Source of the DNA: Microbacterium lacus
Lineage (GTDB): Bacteria; Actinomycetota; Actinomycetes; Actinomycetales; Microbacteriaceae
DNA: 64,000 nt
Assembly: GCF_039531105.1 (NCBI RefSeq)
Contig: NZ_BAAAPK010000001.1
Span: 3,009,818 to 3,073,817, forward strand
Direction: 5' to 3'
A model generated the notes under the pieces. That model worked only from the letters and a program-made list of their open reading frames with translations, had not been told where the DNA came from and made no database searches. Below are positions 43,919 to 53,011 of this stretch, one piece after another. The translations under genes and the position numbers were made by a program. Position 1 is the first letter of the stretch. Every line of letters starts with the position of its first letter.

Positions 43919-45229
43919 TCAACGGAACTCGGCGGTTCCTTCGTCGTACTGCTCACCGAGGTTGGCGTTCGTGGTCTTCACGTCCTGCACACCGGTGACG
44001 AGGCCCTGCAGCTCCTGCACGATCACGTCGTAGAAGCCGGGCGCCGGCCAGTCGGGGTAGAACGACAGTCCGTCCTGGTCGAGGATCCCGTTGAACGTCG
44101 AGATGAGCTCGGCGCTCTTCTCGTCGGTGATGTCGGCGGGATCGGCCGCGACCGGGACTCCGCCGTTGTTGCCGATGATCGCCTGGATCTCGGGGCGCAT
44201 CGTGATGTCGATGAACTGGTACGCCAGCTCCTTGTTCGCCGCGTTCTCGGGCACGACCCAGAGGTTGCCCGACGAGCCGAGCGAGAGGTCGGCACCCGGG
44301 AACGCGGTCATGGTCCAGTCGAAGCCGGTCGCCTCGTTCACGAAGCGGCCGTACCACCACGAGCCCGAGACGAAGATCGGGGCGGTGCCGTTGATGAAGG
44401 CGACGCCGGCGTCCTCCGCCTTGATCGAGGAGACATCGGAGGCGATGTAGCCCTTGTCGACGTACTCCTTCAGCGTGGTCGTCGCCGTCGTCAGGGTGTC
44501 GCCCTGCCAGTCGACGGGGTTCTCGTACAGCTGGTAGTCGTTCACGAACTGGCGGTCGCCGTTGCTCAGGGCCAGCTGGTACCAGAGCTGTCCGAGCGGG
44601 TACTCCGCGCCGGCCTCGGCGAGCGGCGTGATGCCCTGCGCGACGAACGCATCCAGCACCGAGACGAACTCGTCGTAGGTCGTGGGGATCTCGAGACCCG
44701 CGGCTTCGAAGGCGTCCTGGTTGTAGTAGACGCCGACGAACTCGCCGTAGTTCGGGATGCCGTACCAGGCGTCACCGCCCATGACGCCGTCTTCGCTGTA
44801 CTTCGCCGTCGTCTGCAGCGACGGGGCGAGCTTGTCGGCCCAGCCGTACTCGTCCACCGCGTCGGAGATGTCGGTGATCAGGCCCGTGCTCGCGAGGAAA
44901 CCGGCCGTCGCGTTGCCCTTGTTGAACTCCATCAGATCGGGAGCGGCGTCGGTGTCCAGCACCTGGCTCGCGGTCTTCTGGATCTGCTCGAAGGACTTCT
45001 CCTCGAACTCGACCGTGGCGCCGGTCTCCTCCTCGAAGACCTTGATGGCCTCGTTCCAGGCCTTGCCCATCGCGCTGTCGGCGCTTTCGTAGTGCCAGAG
45101 CTTCAGGGTGTCGCCGGACTCCTCTGCGGAGCCTGCGCCGCCGGAGCAGCCGGCGAGCGCGAGACCGGTGACGGTCAGTGCGCTGAGGAGGACGAGCCCC
45201 CTCTTCGTGGTGCGGGTGATACGTGCCAT
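43919..45229 (-). CDS. Sugar-binding lipoprotein of an ABC importer
   Basis: 436 residues. The signal peptide with lipobox LALAGC places the lipid-modified cysteine near residue 28. The remainder is a CUT1-type extracellular solute-binding protein (family 1) with aromatic ligand-site residues (LWHYES, DAWYGIPNYGEF, GSWWYGRF). With the downstream GH31 enzyme it suggests uptake of alpha-xyloside-containing oligosaccharides. A LacI operator lies 64 bp upstream of the ATG. Confidence 0.92.
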   Translation of the reverse strand: MARITRTTKRGLVLLSALTVTGLALAGCSGGAGSAEESGDTLKLWHYESADSAMGKAWNEAIKVFEEETGATVEFEEKSFEQIQKTASQVLDTDAAPDLMEFNKGNATAGFLASTGLITDISDAVDEYGWADKLAPSLQTTAKYSEDGVMGGDAWYGIPNYGEFVGVYYNQDAFEAAGLEIPTTYDEFVSVLDAFVAQGITPLAEAGAEYPLGQLWYQLALSNGDRQFVNDYQLYENPVDWQGDTLTTATTTLKEYVDKGYIASDVSSIKAEDAGVAFINGTAPIFVSGSWWYGRFVNEATGFDWTMTAFPGADLSLGSSGNLWVVPENAANKELAYQFIDITMRPEIQAIIGNNGGVPVAADPADITDEKSAELISTFNGILDQDGLSFYPDWPAPGFYDVIVQELQGLVTGVQDVKTTNANLGEQYDEGTAEFR

Positions 45230-45292
45230 CAGTGGCGTTCCTTTCTGGACCTGCGGTGGTCTCATGTGCGGTGCGGGTGGGAGGTGAAGTTG

Positions 45293-45306
45293 TCGAAGCG
45301 CTTCGA
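45293..45306. promoter_or_regulatory. LacI-type operator upstream of the sugar operon
   Basis: TCGAAGCGCTTCGA, a perfect 14-bp palindrome with the central CG typical of LacI-family sites. The same core CGAAGCGCTTC occurs twice in front of the lacI-type gene itself. Confidence 0.85.
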
Positions 45307-45341
45307 TGCTCGGCGAACGGAAAACGAGGGGCTGCGGACGC

Positions 45342-46367
45342 TCAGTCGGCGGAGCCCCCCGGCGGGGCGGCGAGGGAGCCGTGTGCGGCGTAGACGGGGT
45401 CGATCAGGCGCAGTCCCGGTTCGGGCCGATCCTCGCCGAGGCTCTGCAGCGCGAGGTCCACGGCGAGGTCGCACGAGGTCTGCGGCACGAGCGGGATCAT
45501 GTCGACGGGCGTCCGCAGCGCGGCTGTGTCGAAGGACGCCCCCACCGAGACGAGCGAGACGTCCTCGGGGACGCGCAGCCCCCGCTCGGCGAGCTCGCCG
45601 AGCACGACGACGTGCGCCTCCTCGGTGCAGTGCAGCACGAGGGCTGTCGCTCCCTCGTCGAGCAGCCGCGCGACCGTGCGGCGCGTTGCCGTCCTGCTCG
45701 TGTGCTTGGAGCCGGTGGCCCCGAACCCGGACCGGATGTCGCGCTCACCGGCACGCTTCTCGAACGCGGCCAGGACGCGCGGGGGGAAGTTCGACATCTC
45801 GTAGCTGACCTCGGGTTGGCCGACGAGGCCGATCGCGCGGTGGCCGGCATCCGCGAGCCGATCGACGGCGAGTTCTGCGGCCGCCGCGAAGTCGAGGTCG
45901 ACGCAGACGAGTCCGGCGTTGTCGTTCGGGATGCCGATGAAGATCGTCGGCGTGGAGATCGCACGAGCGAGCTTCACGCGCTCGTCATCCGGGGCGACAT
46001 CGAGCACCAGGATCGCATCCACGAGTCCGTTCGAGGCGACGCGGCTCATACCGGCCGTCGCATCCTCGTCCGTCAGCAGGAGGATGTCGTAGTCGTTGCG
46101 TCGGGCCGCAACCGCCGTCGCGAGGACGAACGCCATGTGCGTCGGCGCGTGGGTGTCTTTGCGCAGCGGTTCGGTCAGCGCGAAGATCTGCGTCCGGCTG
46201 CCGGCCAGCATCCGCGCCCCCGCGTTCGGGCTGTATCCGAGCTCGTGCACGGCCTTCTCGATGCGGCGACGGGTGTCCGGCGAGATCGGGCGCTTGCCAC
46301 TCAGCGCGTACGACACCGTGCTGATCGAGACGCCGGCGGCCTGTGCCACCTCGTTGATCTTGACCAT
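45342..46367 (-). CDS. LacI-family repressor of the alpha-xyloside operon
   Basis: 341 residues: N-terminal HTH (KINEVAQAAGVSISTVSYALSG, residues 3-24) with hinge SPNAGARMLAGS, then a periplasmic-binding-protein-like sensor domain. The ATG has GGAG upstream. It precedes the operon on the same strand, and identical palindromes flank both the operon and its own promoter, so it should repress both and be released by an imported sugar. Confidence 0.93.
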   Translation of the reverse strand: MVKINEVAQAAGVSISTVSYALSGKRPISPDTRRRIEKAVHELGYSPNAGARMLAGSRTQIFALTEPLRKDTHAPTHMAFVLATAVAARRNDYDILLLTDEDATAGMSRVASNGLVDAILVLDVAPDDERVKLARAISTPTIFIGIPNDNAGLVCVDLDFAAAAELAVDRLADAGHRAIGLVGQPEVSYEMSNFPPRVLAAFEKRAGERDIRSGFGATGSKHTSRTATRRTVARLLDEGATALVLHCTEEAHVVVLGELAERGLRVPEDVSLVSVGASFDTAALRTPVDMIPLVPQTSCDLAVDLALQSLGEDRPEPGLRLIDPVYAAHGSLAAPPGGSAD

Positions 46368-46410
46368 GTCCGCTCCGTCGTCGTGGTCCGGACGCCCACG
46401 GTCCGGAGGA

Positions 46411-46437
46411 TCGAAGCGCTTCCGCGAAGCGCTTCGA
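46411..46437. promoter_or_regulatory. Tandem LacI operators at the repressor's own promoter
   Basis: CGAAGCGCTTCC (46412-46423) and CGAAGCGCTTCG (46425-46436) are spaced 13 bp apart; together they form a larger near-palindrome. They lie between the likely transcription start and the repressor gene, consistent with autorepression. Confidence 0.85.
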
Positions 46438-46442
46438 TGGCG

Positions 46443-46472
46443 ATGGTAAGCGCATGTCGACGCGGAGCGCAA
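46443..46472 (-). promoter_or_regulatory. Candidate promoter of the lacI-type gene
   Basis: On the minus strand TTGCGC (46472-46467), 18-bp spacer, TACCAT (46448-46443). The tandem operators begin 6 bp downstream of the -10 box. Confidence 0.5.
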
Positions 46473-46597
46473 GCCTTTTGCTGGAAGTGGCAACAAATGC
46501 GTTCCGTGGTGGGCGTCGGGAAGGTCGGCGCGGTCGCGAGCTGCGACTGAGCAATCTGTAACATTCCGTCACGTCGAGGCTGCGGCATCCGCGCGAT

Positions 46598-46627
46598 TTG
46601 ACGATTTTCGACGCAATCCGTCATAAT
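46598..46627 (+). promoter_or_regulatory. Promoter of the poly-cysteine leader ORF
   Basis: TTGACG (46598-46603), 18-bp spacer, CATAAT (46622-46627): the best sigma-70-type match noticed in this stretch. The ATG of the small ORF starts 6 nt after the -10 box, so the mRNA should begin at or next to the start codon. Confidence 0.75.
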
Positions 46628-46633
46628 CGCGAC

Positions 46634-46735
46634 ATGACTGACAACGCACGCTCTCTGTCCGCCCTGGAGGCGAACGGGACTGCCGGCATGATGATGGCCG
46701 GCCGCGTCGTCATGTGTTGTCGAATGTGTCGCTGA
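46634..46735 (+). CDS. Poly-cysteine leader peptide (uORF)
   Basis: A 33-codon ORF starting 6 nt after a strong promoter, hence leaderless. The product ends GRVVMCCRMCR with cysteines at 28, 29 and 32, right before the stop. Leaderless actinobacterial uORFs with clustered cysteine codons are known from mycobacteria, where ribosome pausing at Cys codons controls downstream genes when cysteine is scarce. It is followed by overlapping hairpins and then by a winged-helix regulator gene, 189 bp away. The peptide itself probably has no other role. Confidence 0.7.
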   Translation: MTDNARSLSALEANGTAGMMMAGRVVMCCRMCR

Positions 46736-46762
46736 CACGAAGCCGTCGCTGAACACAGCGAC
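46726..46762 (+). promoter_or_regulatory. Candidate attenuator hairpins after the Cys leader
   Basis: GTGTC-GCT-GACAC (46726-46738) overlaps the last Cys codon and the stop. GTCGCT (46745-46750) can pair with AGCGAC (46757-46762). The 8-mer GTCGCTGA occurs twice (46728 and 46745), so either copy could pair with the same AGCGAC, giving mutually exclusive structures that depend on where a ribosome stands. Confidence 0.45.
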
Positions 46763-46924
46763 CCGCTCGATCCGCGCGCAGCTTCTGTAACGCTGCACGG
46801 ATCCCTCGAGCATCCGAACCCCGCGTCGATCACGCGATGAGGATGCCGAATCACCGGCCCGCTCCGAGGCCGCATCGCAGCACACACCGAACCCGCGACC
46901 GGGTTCTCTCCGCAAGGACACCTC

Positions 46925-47665
46925 ATGTCGAACACCGCCCTTCTCGAACGTCCCGCCGCCCCGCGTCACCTGCGCGCGGTTCCGTCTGCTCCGGCGGCTC
47001 CGGCCGCAACGCCCGTTCCGGCTGCCACACCCGCCGCCGAGGCCCGCGCCCTCCCGGCCGGCACCGCACCCCGCGGCTTCGCCCTGTACGTCGGCATCGA
47101 CGAGGCCAAGGCCGCGGCATCCGGAGTGAGCCTCGGCGTCCTCGTCGACGCCCTCCGCCGCACGCTCGCCGATCTCGCGCCCGAGGCCGAGACGTACGCG
47201 ACGGTCGCGCTCGCGCCGGTCGGCTCAGGCGGCCGCGACGTCGACGTCGTCCGCCTCGCCCTCCACGAGCCCTCTGCGATCGCCCGCACGAAGGCGGACG
47301 AGCCCGAAGACGAGGACCGCGCACCCGGCGGCGTCGTCGTGGACATCTCACGCAAGCGCGTGCTGATCGACGGCGAATCGGCCGCCTTCACGTTCAAGGA
47401 GTTCGAGCTGCTGCAGTACCTCGTGCTCCGCGAGGGGCGCACGATCGAGCGCACCGAGCTCGTCGGCTCGCTGTGGCAGAACGCGAGCGAAGAGGAGTCG
47501 CCCGGCGAGCGCACGATCGACGTGCACGTGCGTCGTCTTCGCGCCAAGCTCGGACGCTACGAGGACATCGTGCGCACCGTCCGCGGCGTCGGCTACCGCT
47601 TCGACCGCCACGCCGACGTGTCGATCCGCTACGGACACGGCACCCCCTCCCCCGACCGCTTCTAG
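46925..47665 (+). CDS. Winged-helix (OmpR/PhoB-type) regulator without receiver domain
   Basis: 246 residues. An Ala/Pro-rich linker (1-50) is followed by a small alpha/beta domain (about 50-135) that is not a phospho-receiver. The C-terminal OmpR/PhoB-type DNA-binding domain (~140-235) contains VVDISRKRVLIDG, FTFKEFELLQYLV, the recognition helix RTIDVHVRRLRAKL and the final VRGVGYRFD. The input signal is unknown. It lies downstream of a poly-cysteine leader, so its synthesis may respond to cysteine or sulfur supply. AGGA lies 6 nt before the ATG. Confidence 0.85.
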   Translation: MSNTALLERPAAPRHLRAVPSAPAAPAATPVPAATPAAEARALPAGTAPRGFALYVGIDEAKAAASGVSLGVLVDALRRTLADLAPEAETYATVALAPVGSGGRDVDVVRLALHEPSAIARTKADEPEDEDRAPGGVVVDISRKRVLIDGESAAFTFKEFELLQYLVLREGRTIERTELVGSLWQNASEEESPGERTIDVHVRRLRAKLGRYEDIVRTVRGVGYRFDRHADVSIRYGHGTPSPDRF

Positions 47666-47845
47666 CGTCGGCGGCGCGCTTGCGCACCGGACGCCGGCCG
47701 CCGGGATGCTGCTGCAGTTGACGCGGTGATCGGGCAGCATCTCGGGGCACGTATGCGGCCACCGAATCGTCGACACTGCCTTGGTCACGAAGTGATGAGC
47801 GGTGCCCTGGGAACTGTTTGAATGAGCGGCAGCGTGCGGGCGCGA

Positions 47846-48880
47846 TCAGTGAGGCGCCTTCCCGGTCGAGGCCCCGCCTTCGATGAGGAGCGGCAGCACG
47901 TCGTGAGAGAACTGTGCGATGAATCGGCGTTGGTCGAGTCCGGGCGCATGGAAGATGAGGTGCGTGAACCCCGCCTGGACGTACTCACGGACGCTGGACG
48001 CCACCTGCTCGGGATCCGATCCGACGATCCATCGCGATGCGATCTGCTCGATGGACAGAGCATCTGCCGCCTGCTCCATCTCGACGGGGTCCGTCAGGTC
48101 ATGCTTCTGCTCCTTCGACAGCGAGAGCGGCGCCCAGAACCGGGTGTTTTCAAGCGCACGGCCGGGGTCGGTGTCGTACGAAACCTTGATCTCGATCATC
48201 CGCTCGACCGATTCCGGATCACGGCCGACGGAGCGCGCGCCGTCGGTCACCGCGGGCTGAAGCTCATCGGTGTAGAGGGCCATCCCCTTACCGGATGTAC
48301 AGATGAAGCCGTCTCCGGCGCGGCCGGCGTAACGGGCGACGACGGGACCACCGGCTGCGACGAAGATCGGAACCGGTCGCTCAGGCCGGTCGTACACCGT
48401 GGCGTCGCGGACCGAGTAGTACTCGCCATCGAGTGTCACGCGATCCTCGGTCCACAGCAGGCGCATGATGTCGACCGACTCACGCAGTCGAGCGAAACGC
48501 TCGCGGAAGGCCGGCCACGGGCCCTTCCACCCCGATGCGACCTCGTTCAGTGCCTCACCGGTTCCCACCCCGAGGAACACCCGCCCTGGGAAGAGACAGC
48601 CCATAGTCCCGAACGCTTGCGCGAGCACCGCCGGGTTGTAGCGGAACGAGGGCGTGAGCACCGACGTGCCGAGGGTCAACGACGACGTCCGCTCTCCAAC
48701 GGCCGCCATCCATGCCAAGGCGAAGGGTGCGTGTCCGCCGGTGTGACGCCAGGGCTGGAAGTGGTCACTGACGGTCACGCTGTCGAAACCGGCCGCCTCC
48801 GCCTCGACCGCGATCTCCACGAGCTCACGGGGAGCAAACTGCTCCGCCGACGCCTTCAGCCCGAACCGAACGCGGCTCAC
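47846..48880 (-). CDS. fgd: F420-dependent glucose-6-phosphate dehydrogenase (Fgd)
   Basis: 344 residues of the luciferase-like TIM-barrel superfamily, matching mycobacterial Fgd1 along its whole length. His40, Trp44 and Glu109 fall at the catalytic positions. Lys198, Lys259 and Arg283, which hold the substrate phosphate in Fgd1, are present at the same numbers. The signatures [14 protein letters not shown] and [16 protein letters not shown] are intact. It should oxidise glucose 6-phosphate and make F420H2. It is the last gene of a ten-gene operon; its GTG overlaps the alcohol dehydrogenase stop (GTGA). Confidence 0.92.
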   Translation of the reverse strand: MSRVRFGLKASAEQFAPRELVEIAVEAEAAGFDSVTVSDHFQPWRHTGGHAPFALAWMAAVGERTSSLTLGTSVLTPSFRYNPAVLAQAFGTMGCLFPGRVFLGVGTGEALNEVASGWKGPWPAFRERFARLRESVDIMRLLWTEDRVTLDGEYYSVRDATVYDRPERPVPIFVAAGGPVVARYAGRAGDGFICTSGKGMALYTDELQPAVTDGARSVGRDPESVERMIEIKVSYDTDPGRALENTRFWAPLSLSKEQKHDLTDPVEMEQAADALSIEQIASRWIVGSDPEQVASSVREYVQAGFTHLIFHAPGLDQRRFIAQFSHDVLPLLIEGGASTGKAPH

Positions 48881-50001
48881 GATCCGACCCCGTCGGTGGG
48901 AAACTCGATGATCTGGCGGATGGATCGACCGTCGGCAAGCTCGTCCATGCCCGCATTGATGTCCGACAGGGCGCGGTGCGCCGAGATGAGCCGGTCGATC
49001 GGCAGCCTGCCACTGCGCCACAGCTCAACGTATCGCGGGATGTCACGCTCGGGCACGGCGGAGCCCAGATAGCTTCCCACGACATGCCGACCCTCGGCGA
49101 CGAGCAAGAGGGGACTCACTGACACTCGCGCATCCGGATGCGGGAGACCGACGGTGACCGTCGTTCCACCCGGCGCCGTCAGGGCGAGTGCCGTCTCAAA
49201 GGCCGCCGCCGCGCCCGCCGCTTCGACCACGACCTCCGCTCGAACACGCGCCTCACGTGCATCATCCGGCGCAAACACCCGCGCTGCCCCAAGCTCGAGC
49301 GCCGTCGCACGCTTGCCTTCGTCGAGATCCACGCCGATAACCTCGACACCGTCGATCGCACAGGCCGTGAGAAGCGCCGCCATCCCGACGCCCCCGAGCC
49401 CGACGACGCAGACGCGATCCCCAGATGTCGGAGGCGCAGCGTTCAGGATGGCTCCGCCGCCCGTCAGGATCGCGCACCCGAGAAGCGCCGCGATATCGGC
49501 GGGCACGTCCTCATCAACGCGCACGACGGAGCGCCTGTCGACGACTGCGGCTGTCGCAAAGGCGGACACTCCGAGATGGTGCTGCAGGCCGCGTCCGTTC
49601 TGGTGCAGACGGCGCTCCCCTGAAAGCAGCGTGCCTGCCGCGTTCGACGCACTTCCTCGTTCGCAGGGCATGCGCCCGTCGCTCGCACATGCAGGGCACT
49701 CGCCGCACCGCGGGAGGAACGTCATGACGACGCGATCGCCGACCCCGAGGTCGTCGACGTTCGGACCGCAGTCGATAACCCGACCGGATGCTTCATGCCC
49801 AAGCAGCATCGGGAGCGGACGCGAACGGTCGCCATTGATGACCGAGAGATCCGAGTGACAGAGCCCCGCCGCTTCGATTCGCACAAGGATCTCGCCGCGA
49901 CCCGGCGGATCGAGATCGATCTCGGCGAGCTGCAACGGCATCGACTCGCTGTAGGGTCGGGCCGCGCCTTCGGAATGCAGAACTGCTCCTCGGATTCTCA
50001 C
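48877..50001 (-). CDS. Zinc-dependent alcohol dehydrogenase
   Basis: 374-residue medium-chain dehydrogenase. Catalytic zinc ligands are in [10 protein letters not shown] and LGHEASG with a later Cys; the structural-zinc loop is [18 protein letters not shown]. The NAD loop is GLGGVGM with an acidic end to strand 2 (GVDLDEG), favouring NAD over NADP. It resembles class III/formaldehyde or mycobacterial long-chain alcohol dehydrogenases. Translationally coupled on both sides. It would oxidise an alcohol intermediate of the unknown substrate. Confidence 0.9.
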   Translation of the reverse strand: MRIRGAVLHSEGAARPYSESMPLQLAEIDLDPPGRGEILVRIEAAGLCHSDLSVINGDRSRPLPMLLGHEASGRVIDCGPNVDDLGVGDRVVMTFLPRCGECPACASDGRMPCERGSASNAAGTLLSGERRLHQNGRGLQHHLGVSAFATAAVVDRRSVVRVDEDVPADIAALLGCAILTGGGAILNAAPPTSGDRVCVVGLGGVGMAALLTACAIDGVEVIGVDLDEGKRATALELGAARVFAPDDAREARVRAEVVVEAAGAAAAFETALALTAPGGTTVTVGLPHPDARVSVSPLLLVAEGRHVVGSYLGSAVPERDIPRYVELWRSGRLPIDRLISAHRALSDINAGMDELADGRSIRQIIEFPTDGVGS

Positions 50002-50993
50002 AGTGCGGGCACCACCTCTCTGACCAGAAGATCCAGCGACGAGTGCGCCGACTCGGCGGGCATGTCGGGCCACTCGGTCCGGTAGATGAACTCGTCAACA
50101 CCGATCTCGTCGCGGAAGCGAGTGAGCTCCGTCAGGCAGTGCTCGGGGTCGCCCACGATGAAGCGGCCACGGCCAACGGTGTCGGCCCCTCCCGTGAGGG
50201 CTCGTTGGCCGGGATGCCCATCGTCCTGACCCCAGGTTGCGTAGCGGCCGTACTTCTTCTCGAGGTAGGGCAGCGCCTGCTCCCGGGCTTTCTTGGTCGT
50301 GGGGGCGCAATACACCTCGCGAAACGCCGCGATCCACCCACGACCATTGCCGTGCTGGACGGATGTCTCGCGATAGAGCACGGCTTGCCGCGCGATCGTC
50401 TCACTCGGCGCGGCGGGGTTGAGGATCCACCCCTCCGAGAGCCGTCCCGCGCGCCGTACGGCAGGGTCGCTCGTTCCCCCGATCCAGACGGGGATGTCAC
50501 CCGCGACGGGGGGCGTTCCGATCGTCGCCCCTTCTAGCCGGCACCACGGCTCATCCGCGTCGACCGCCTCGCCGCGCCAGAGTCGACGAGCGATCTCGAG
50601 GCTGCGTTCGAAGCGCTTCACGCGCGACGAACGGTCGACGCCGAAGGCAGCGAATTCCTCGGGACGGTAGCCGAGACCGAGCCCAGCGACGGTTTTGCCG
50701 CCCGTGATGACGTCGAGCGTCGCGAACTCCTCGGCCATCGCCACCGGGTTCCCGAGCGTCCAAAGGTGTATGCCGGTCCCGAAAGAGAGGCCGGGCGCCT
50801 CAGCCGCCAGCCGGGCGAGGAACGGCAAGGGCTGCAGGCGCTGCGTACCCTCCGTGATGAAGTGCTGTCCCGTGAAGATCGAGTCCCAGCCGGCATCCGC
50901 GACCACCGCCGTCATATCCAACTGCTGACCCAGGTGCGCGGAGAGATCGGCAGGTGCCGTGTGCTCGTTCGTGAGGAAGAGTCCGGCCTTCAT
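49998..50993 (-). CDS. Luciferase-like (F420 or FMN) oxidoreductase
   Basis: 331 residues of the LLM superfamily (MKAGLFLTNEHTAP, FTGQHFITEGTQRL, GTGIHLW, GLGLGYRPEEFAAFGV). The GLGYRPEEF segment is seen in F420-binding LLM reductases and in FMN monooxygenases; the presence of an fgd gene in the same operon favours F420H2. Its ATG overlaps the preceding stop (ATGA), its own stop the next start (GTGA). The reaction is unknown. Confidence 0.85.
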   Translation of the reverse strand: MKAGLFLTNEHTAPADLSAHLGQQLDMTAVVADAGWDSIFTGQHFITEGTQRLQPLPFLARLAAEAPGLSFGTGIHLWTLGNPVAMAEEFATLDVITGGKTVAGLGLGYRPEEFAAFGVDRSSRVKRFERSLEIARRLWRGEAVDADEPWCRLEGATIGTPPVAGDIPVWIGGTSDPAVRRAGRLSEGWILNPAAPSETIARQAVLYRETSVQHGNGRGWIAAFREVYCAPTTKKAREQALPYLEKKYGRYATWGQDDGHPGQRALTGGADTVGRGRFIVGDPEHCLTELTRFRDEIGVDEFIYRTEWPDMPAESAHSSLDLLVREVVPAL

Positions 50994-51388
50994 CCGGCAT
51001 CCGTCCGGGCGAGATGGGCGAACTCGTCGGTGGCGAGGACCTCCTCTAGAAGCGGGAAGGCCATCATCGGCACATGGAAGCCCCCCACGAGGCCAGCGAG
51101 CTCGAGGGCGTTGACGATCTCCTCGCGTGTCGCACCGTGACGCAGCGCCTCGCCCATGTGGAACTTTAGACCGTAGGTGAAGTAGACCGCCGCGTCAGCG
51201 GCGATCATGATGAGCTCCTTCGTCGCGCGCGGCAGCACGTCGTTCTGGTGCACGGCGTGCATGTATGACTCGTGGAACTGCGCGAGAGCGTCCGGGCTCT
51301 GCCGTGACGCGATCTCGAGATTGGGATGCACGACTCCCCGATCGCTCTCGATCCGGGCGACCAGGTCCGTCACAGCGGCGGCATCCAT
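50990..51388 (-). CDS. Carboxymuconolactone-decarboxylase-like (AhpD fold) protein
   Basis: 132 residues with the helical AhpD/CMD fold (RATKELIMIAADAAV, HMGEALRHGATREEIVNALELA). The CXXC pair of peroxidase-type AhpD is replaced (YFTYGLKFHM has no cysteine), so redox activity is unlikely and a lyase or hydrolase role like that of gamma-carboxymuconolactone decarboxylase is more plausible. Coupled to the amidase and LLM genes by ATGA overlaps. Confidence 0.82.
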   Translation of the reverse strand: MDAAAVTDLVARIESDRGVVHPNLEIASRQSPDALAQFHESYMHAVHQNDVLPRATKELIMIAADAAVYFTYGLKFHMGEALRHGATREEIVNALELAGLVGGFHVPMMAFPLLEEVLATDEFAHLARTDAG

Positions 51389-52986
51389 CAGCGTCCCTTC
51401 GTGAAGGTCGTCGGCTGGACCCAGTCGAAGGGGGCGTCCTGAAGAGCCCAGCCGTGACCGAGCTCGTACGCGCGCGCGAGTCGCAGCAGCCGCGCGTCGT
51501 CATGGCGCCGAGCGACGGCCATGACGCCGACCGGAAGACCTCCCGCATCAGCGGCGGGCATGCTGATAGCAGGGTGGCCCGTCAGGTTGAAGAGCGGGAC
51601 GTTGTGCATCATGCCCCAGCCCCGCAACGACGTCTCGACCCCGTCGACATCGTCTCGCGCGAGAAACGGCGTGTGCGACGTCGTCGGCATCATGAGCACG
51701 TCGACCCCGTTGAGCGCATCGTCGACCGCGGCGCGCATCCCCGCGGCCAGCTGATGGGCGCGCGCGCCGACCTCGCCTCCGCGCTGACGATTGAGATACG
51801 TGCCGACCATGAGTACGGCCTTGAAGTTGTCGGGCATCCGTTCTCCCCGGCCGGCGATCGCGGTCGACAGCGCTGCGGCGAACTCCGGCGACGACTCCGC
51901 GAGCCAGTGGTAGGCGTTGGGCCAACCGAAGGTCGCGGCGGTCGCCGATTCGAGCATCGCGGCGAACATGACGTCACCGCCCTCAGCGAGCACGCCCAGA
52001 TCGACGTCGGCGACCTCGGCCCCGAGGGCGGCGAAACGGTCGGCGGCGGTCCGTACGGCATCCGCCGTCTCGATCGCCCCCTCCGCCGCGTCAGGATCGT
52101 CAGCCGCGCGGAACCCCTGGCGGACGAGTCCAATCCGGACTCCCGTGAGGTCGGGGCCCGTCGAAGCCACCTCCGCCGCGTAGGCGGGGCGTTCGATACG
52201 GACCGGGGATACATAGTCTGCGTCGTCGTAGACGATAGGCGACACGACCGCATCCATTCCGCGCGCCATGATCTCGACGCTGCGCGCAAGGGGCCCGGCA
52301 TGATCGAATCGCCAGTCCGAGGTCGGGATGCCTCCGAACGGCACGAGGCCGTGCGTCGGCTTGAGGCCTAGGACACCGCTCCACGAGGCGGGGATCCGGC
52401 ACGAGCCACCCGTGTCCGTCCCCCAGGCCAAGTCGACGCCGTCGTACCAGAGCGCAACGGCCGACCCGGTCGAGGACCCCGAGGCCGTGCGCGCTCGGTC
52501 AAAAGGATTCTCGACGCGACCGTGCCCCGACGTCTCTCCCCCACCCGAGAAGGCGAACGCCTCCATGTTCGTCGTCCCCACGATCCGACCGCCGGCGGCA
52601 AGCACGCGCCGGGTCAACTCGGCGTCCTCGGCAGGCACGTAGTCCGTCAGGACGTCCGACCCCATCGTCATAGGCACACCCGCGATGGGGATGTTGTCCT
52701 TCATGACGACGTTGATCCCATCGAGGGCGCCCGATGCGCTGGGCTGGAAGATGTCGACGACACGCAAGACCGCGTTCAGCGGATCTTCGTCGGGGCGAGG
52801 CACGCGTCCGGCGTCCCGCGGCGGCGCAGAGGGCCTCGGCTGTGCACGAGCGACGTTGTCAAACCGGTCGACCGTGTCGATCATGTAGTCGGTGAGCGTC
52901 TGGAATCGCTCAGCCTCGGCAGCCGGGATCGGGAAGCCCAGTTCAGTGGAGAGGTTCGTAATGTCCTCGGGAGTCAGTCGGCGCAT
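51388..52986 (-). CDS. Amidase-signature family enzyme
   Basis: 532 residues with the Ser-cisSer-Lys triad: lysine in INVVMKDNIP near residue 100, the Gly/Ser stretch ASGSSTGSAVAL and the nucleophile region DTGGSCRIPAS. It cleaves an amide or ester bond; the N-terminal ~75 residues are longer than in the core family. The ATG at 52986 has AAGGGG 5 nt upstream. In the operon it would open an amide, urea or lactam formed from the imported substrate. Confidence 0.9.
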   Translation of the reverse strand: MRRLTPEDITNLSTELGFPIPAAEAERFQTLTDYMIDTVDRFDNVARAQPRPSAPPRDAGRVPRPDEDPLNAVLRVVDIFQPSASGALDGINVVMKDNIPIAGVPMTMGSDVLTDYVPAEDAELTRRVLAAGGRIVGTTNMEAFAFSGGGETSGHGRVENPFDRARTASGSSTGSAVALWYDGVDLAWGTDTGGSCRIPASWSGVLGLKPTHGLVPFGGIPTSDWRFDHAGPLARSVEIMARGMDAVVSPIVYDDADYVSPVRIERPAYAAEVASTGPDLTGVRIGLVRQGFRAADDPDAAEGAIETADAVRTAADRFAALGAEVADVDLGVLAEGGDVMFAAMLESATAATFGWPNAYHWLAESSPEFAAALSTAIAGRGERMPDNFKAVLMVGTYLNRQRGGEVGARAHQLAAGMRAAVDDALNGVDVLMMPTTSHTPFLARDDVDGVETSLRGWGMMHNVPLFNLTGHPAISMPAADAGGLPVGVMAVARRHDDARLLRLARAYELGHGWALQDAPFDWVQPTTFTKGR

Positions 52987-53011
52987 CGTCGCCCCTTTCT
53001 CGGTCAGGTTG

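Noticed and set aside
46552-46568. A GlnR-like half site (GTAAC near 46554)
   Set aside because: Only one short half resembles the known pattern, and no nitrogen gene adjoins.
50609-50619. A CGAAGCGCTTC match to the LacI operator core
   Set aside because: It lies inside the LLM oxidoreductase coding region, far from any promoter; chance match in GC-rich code.
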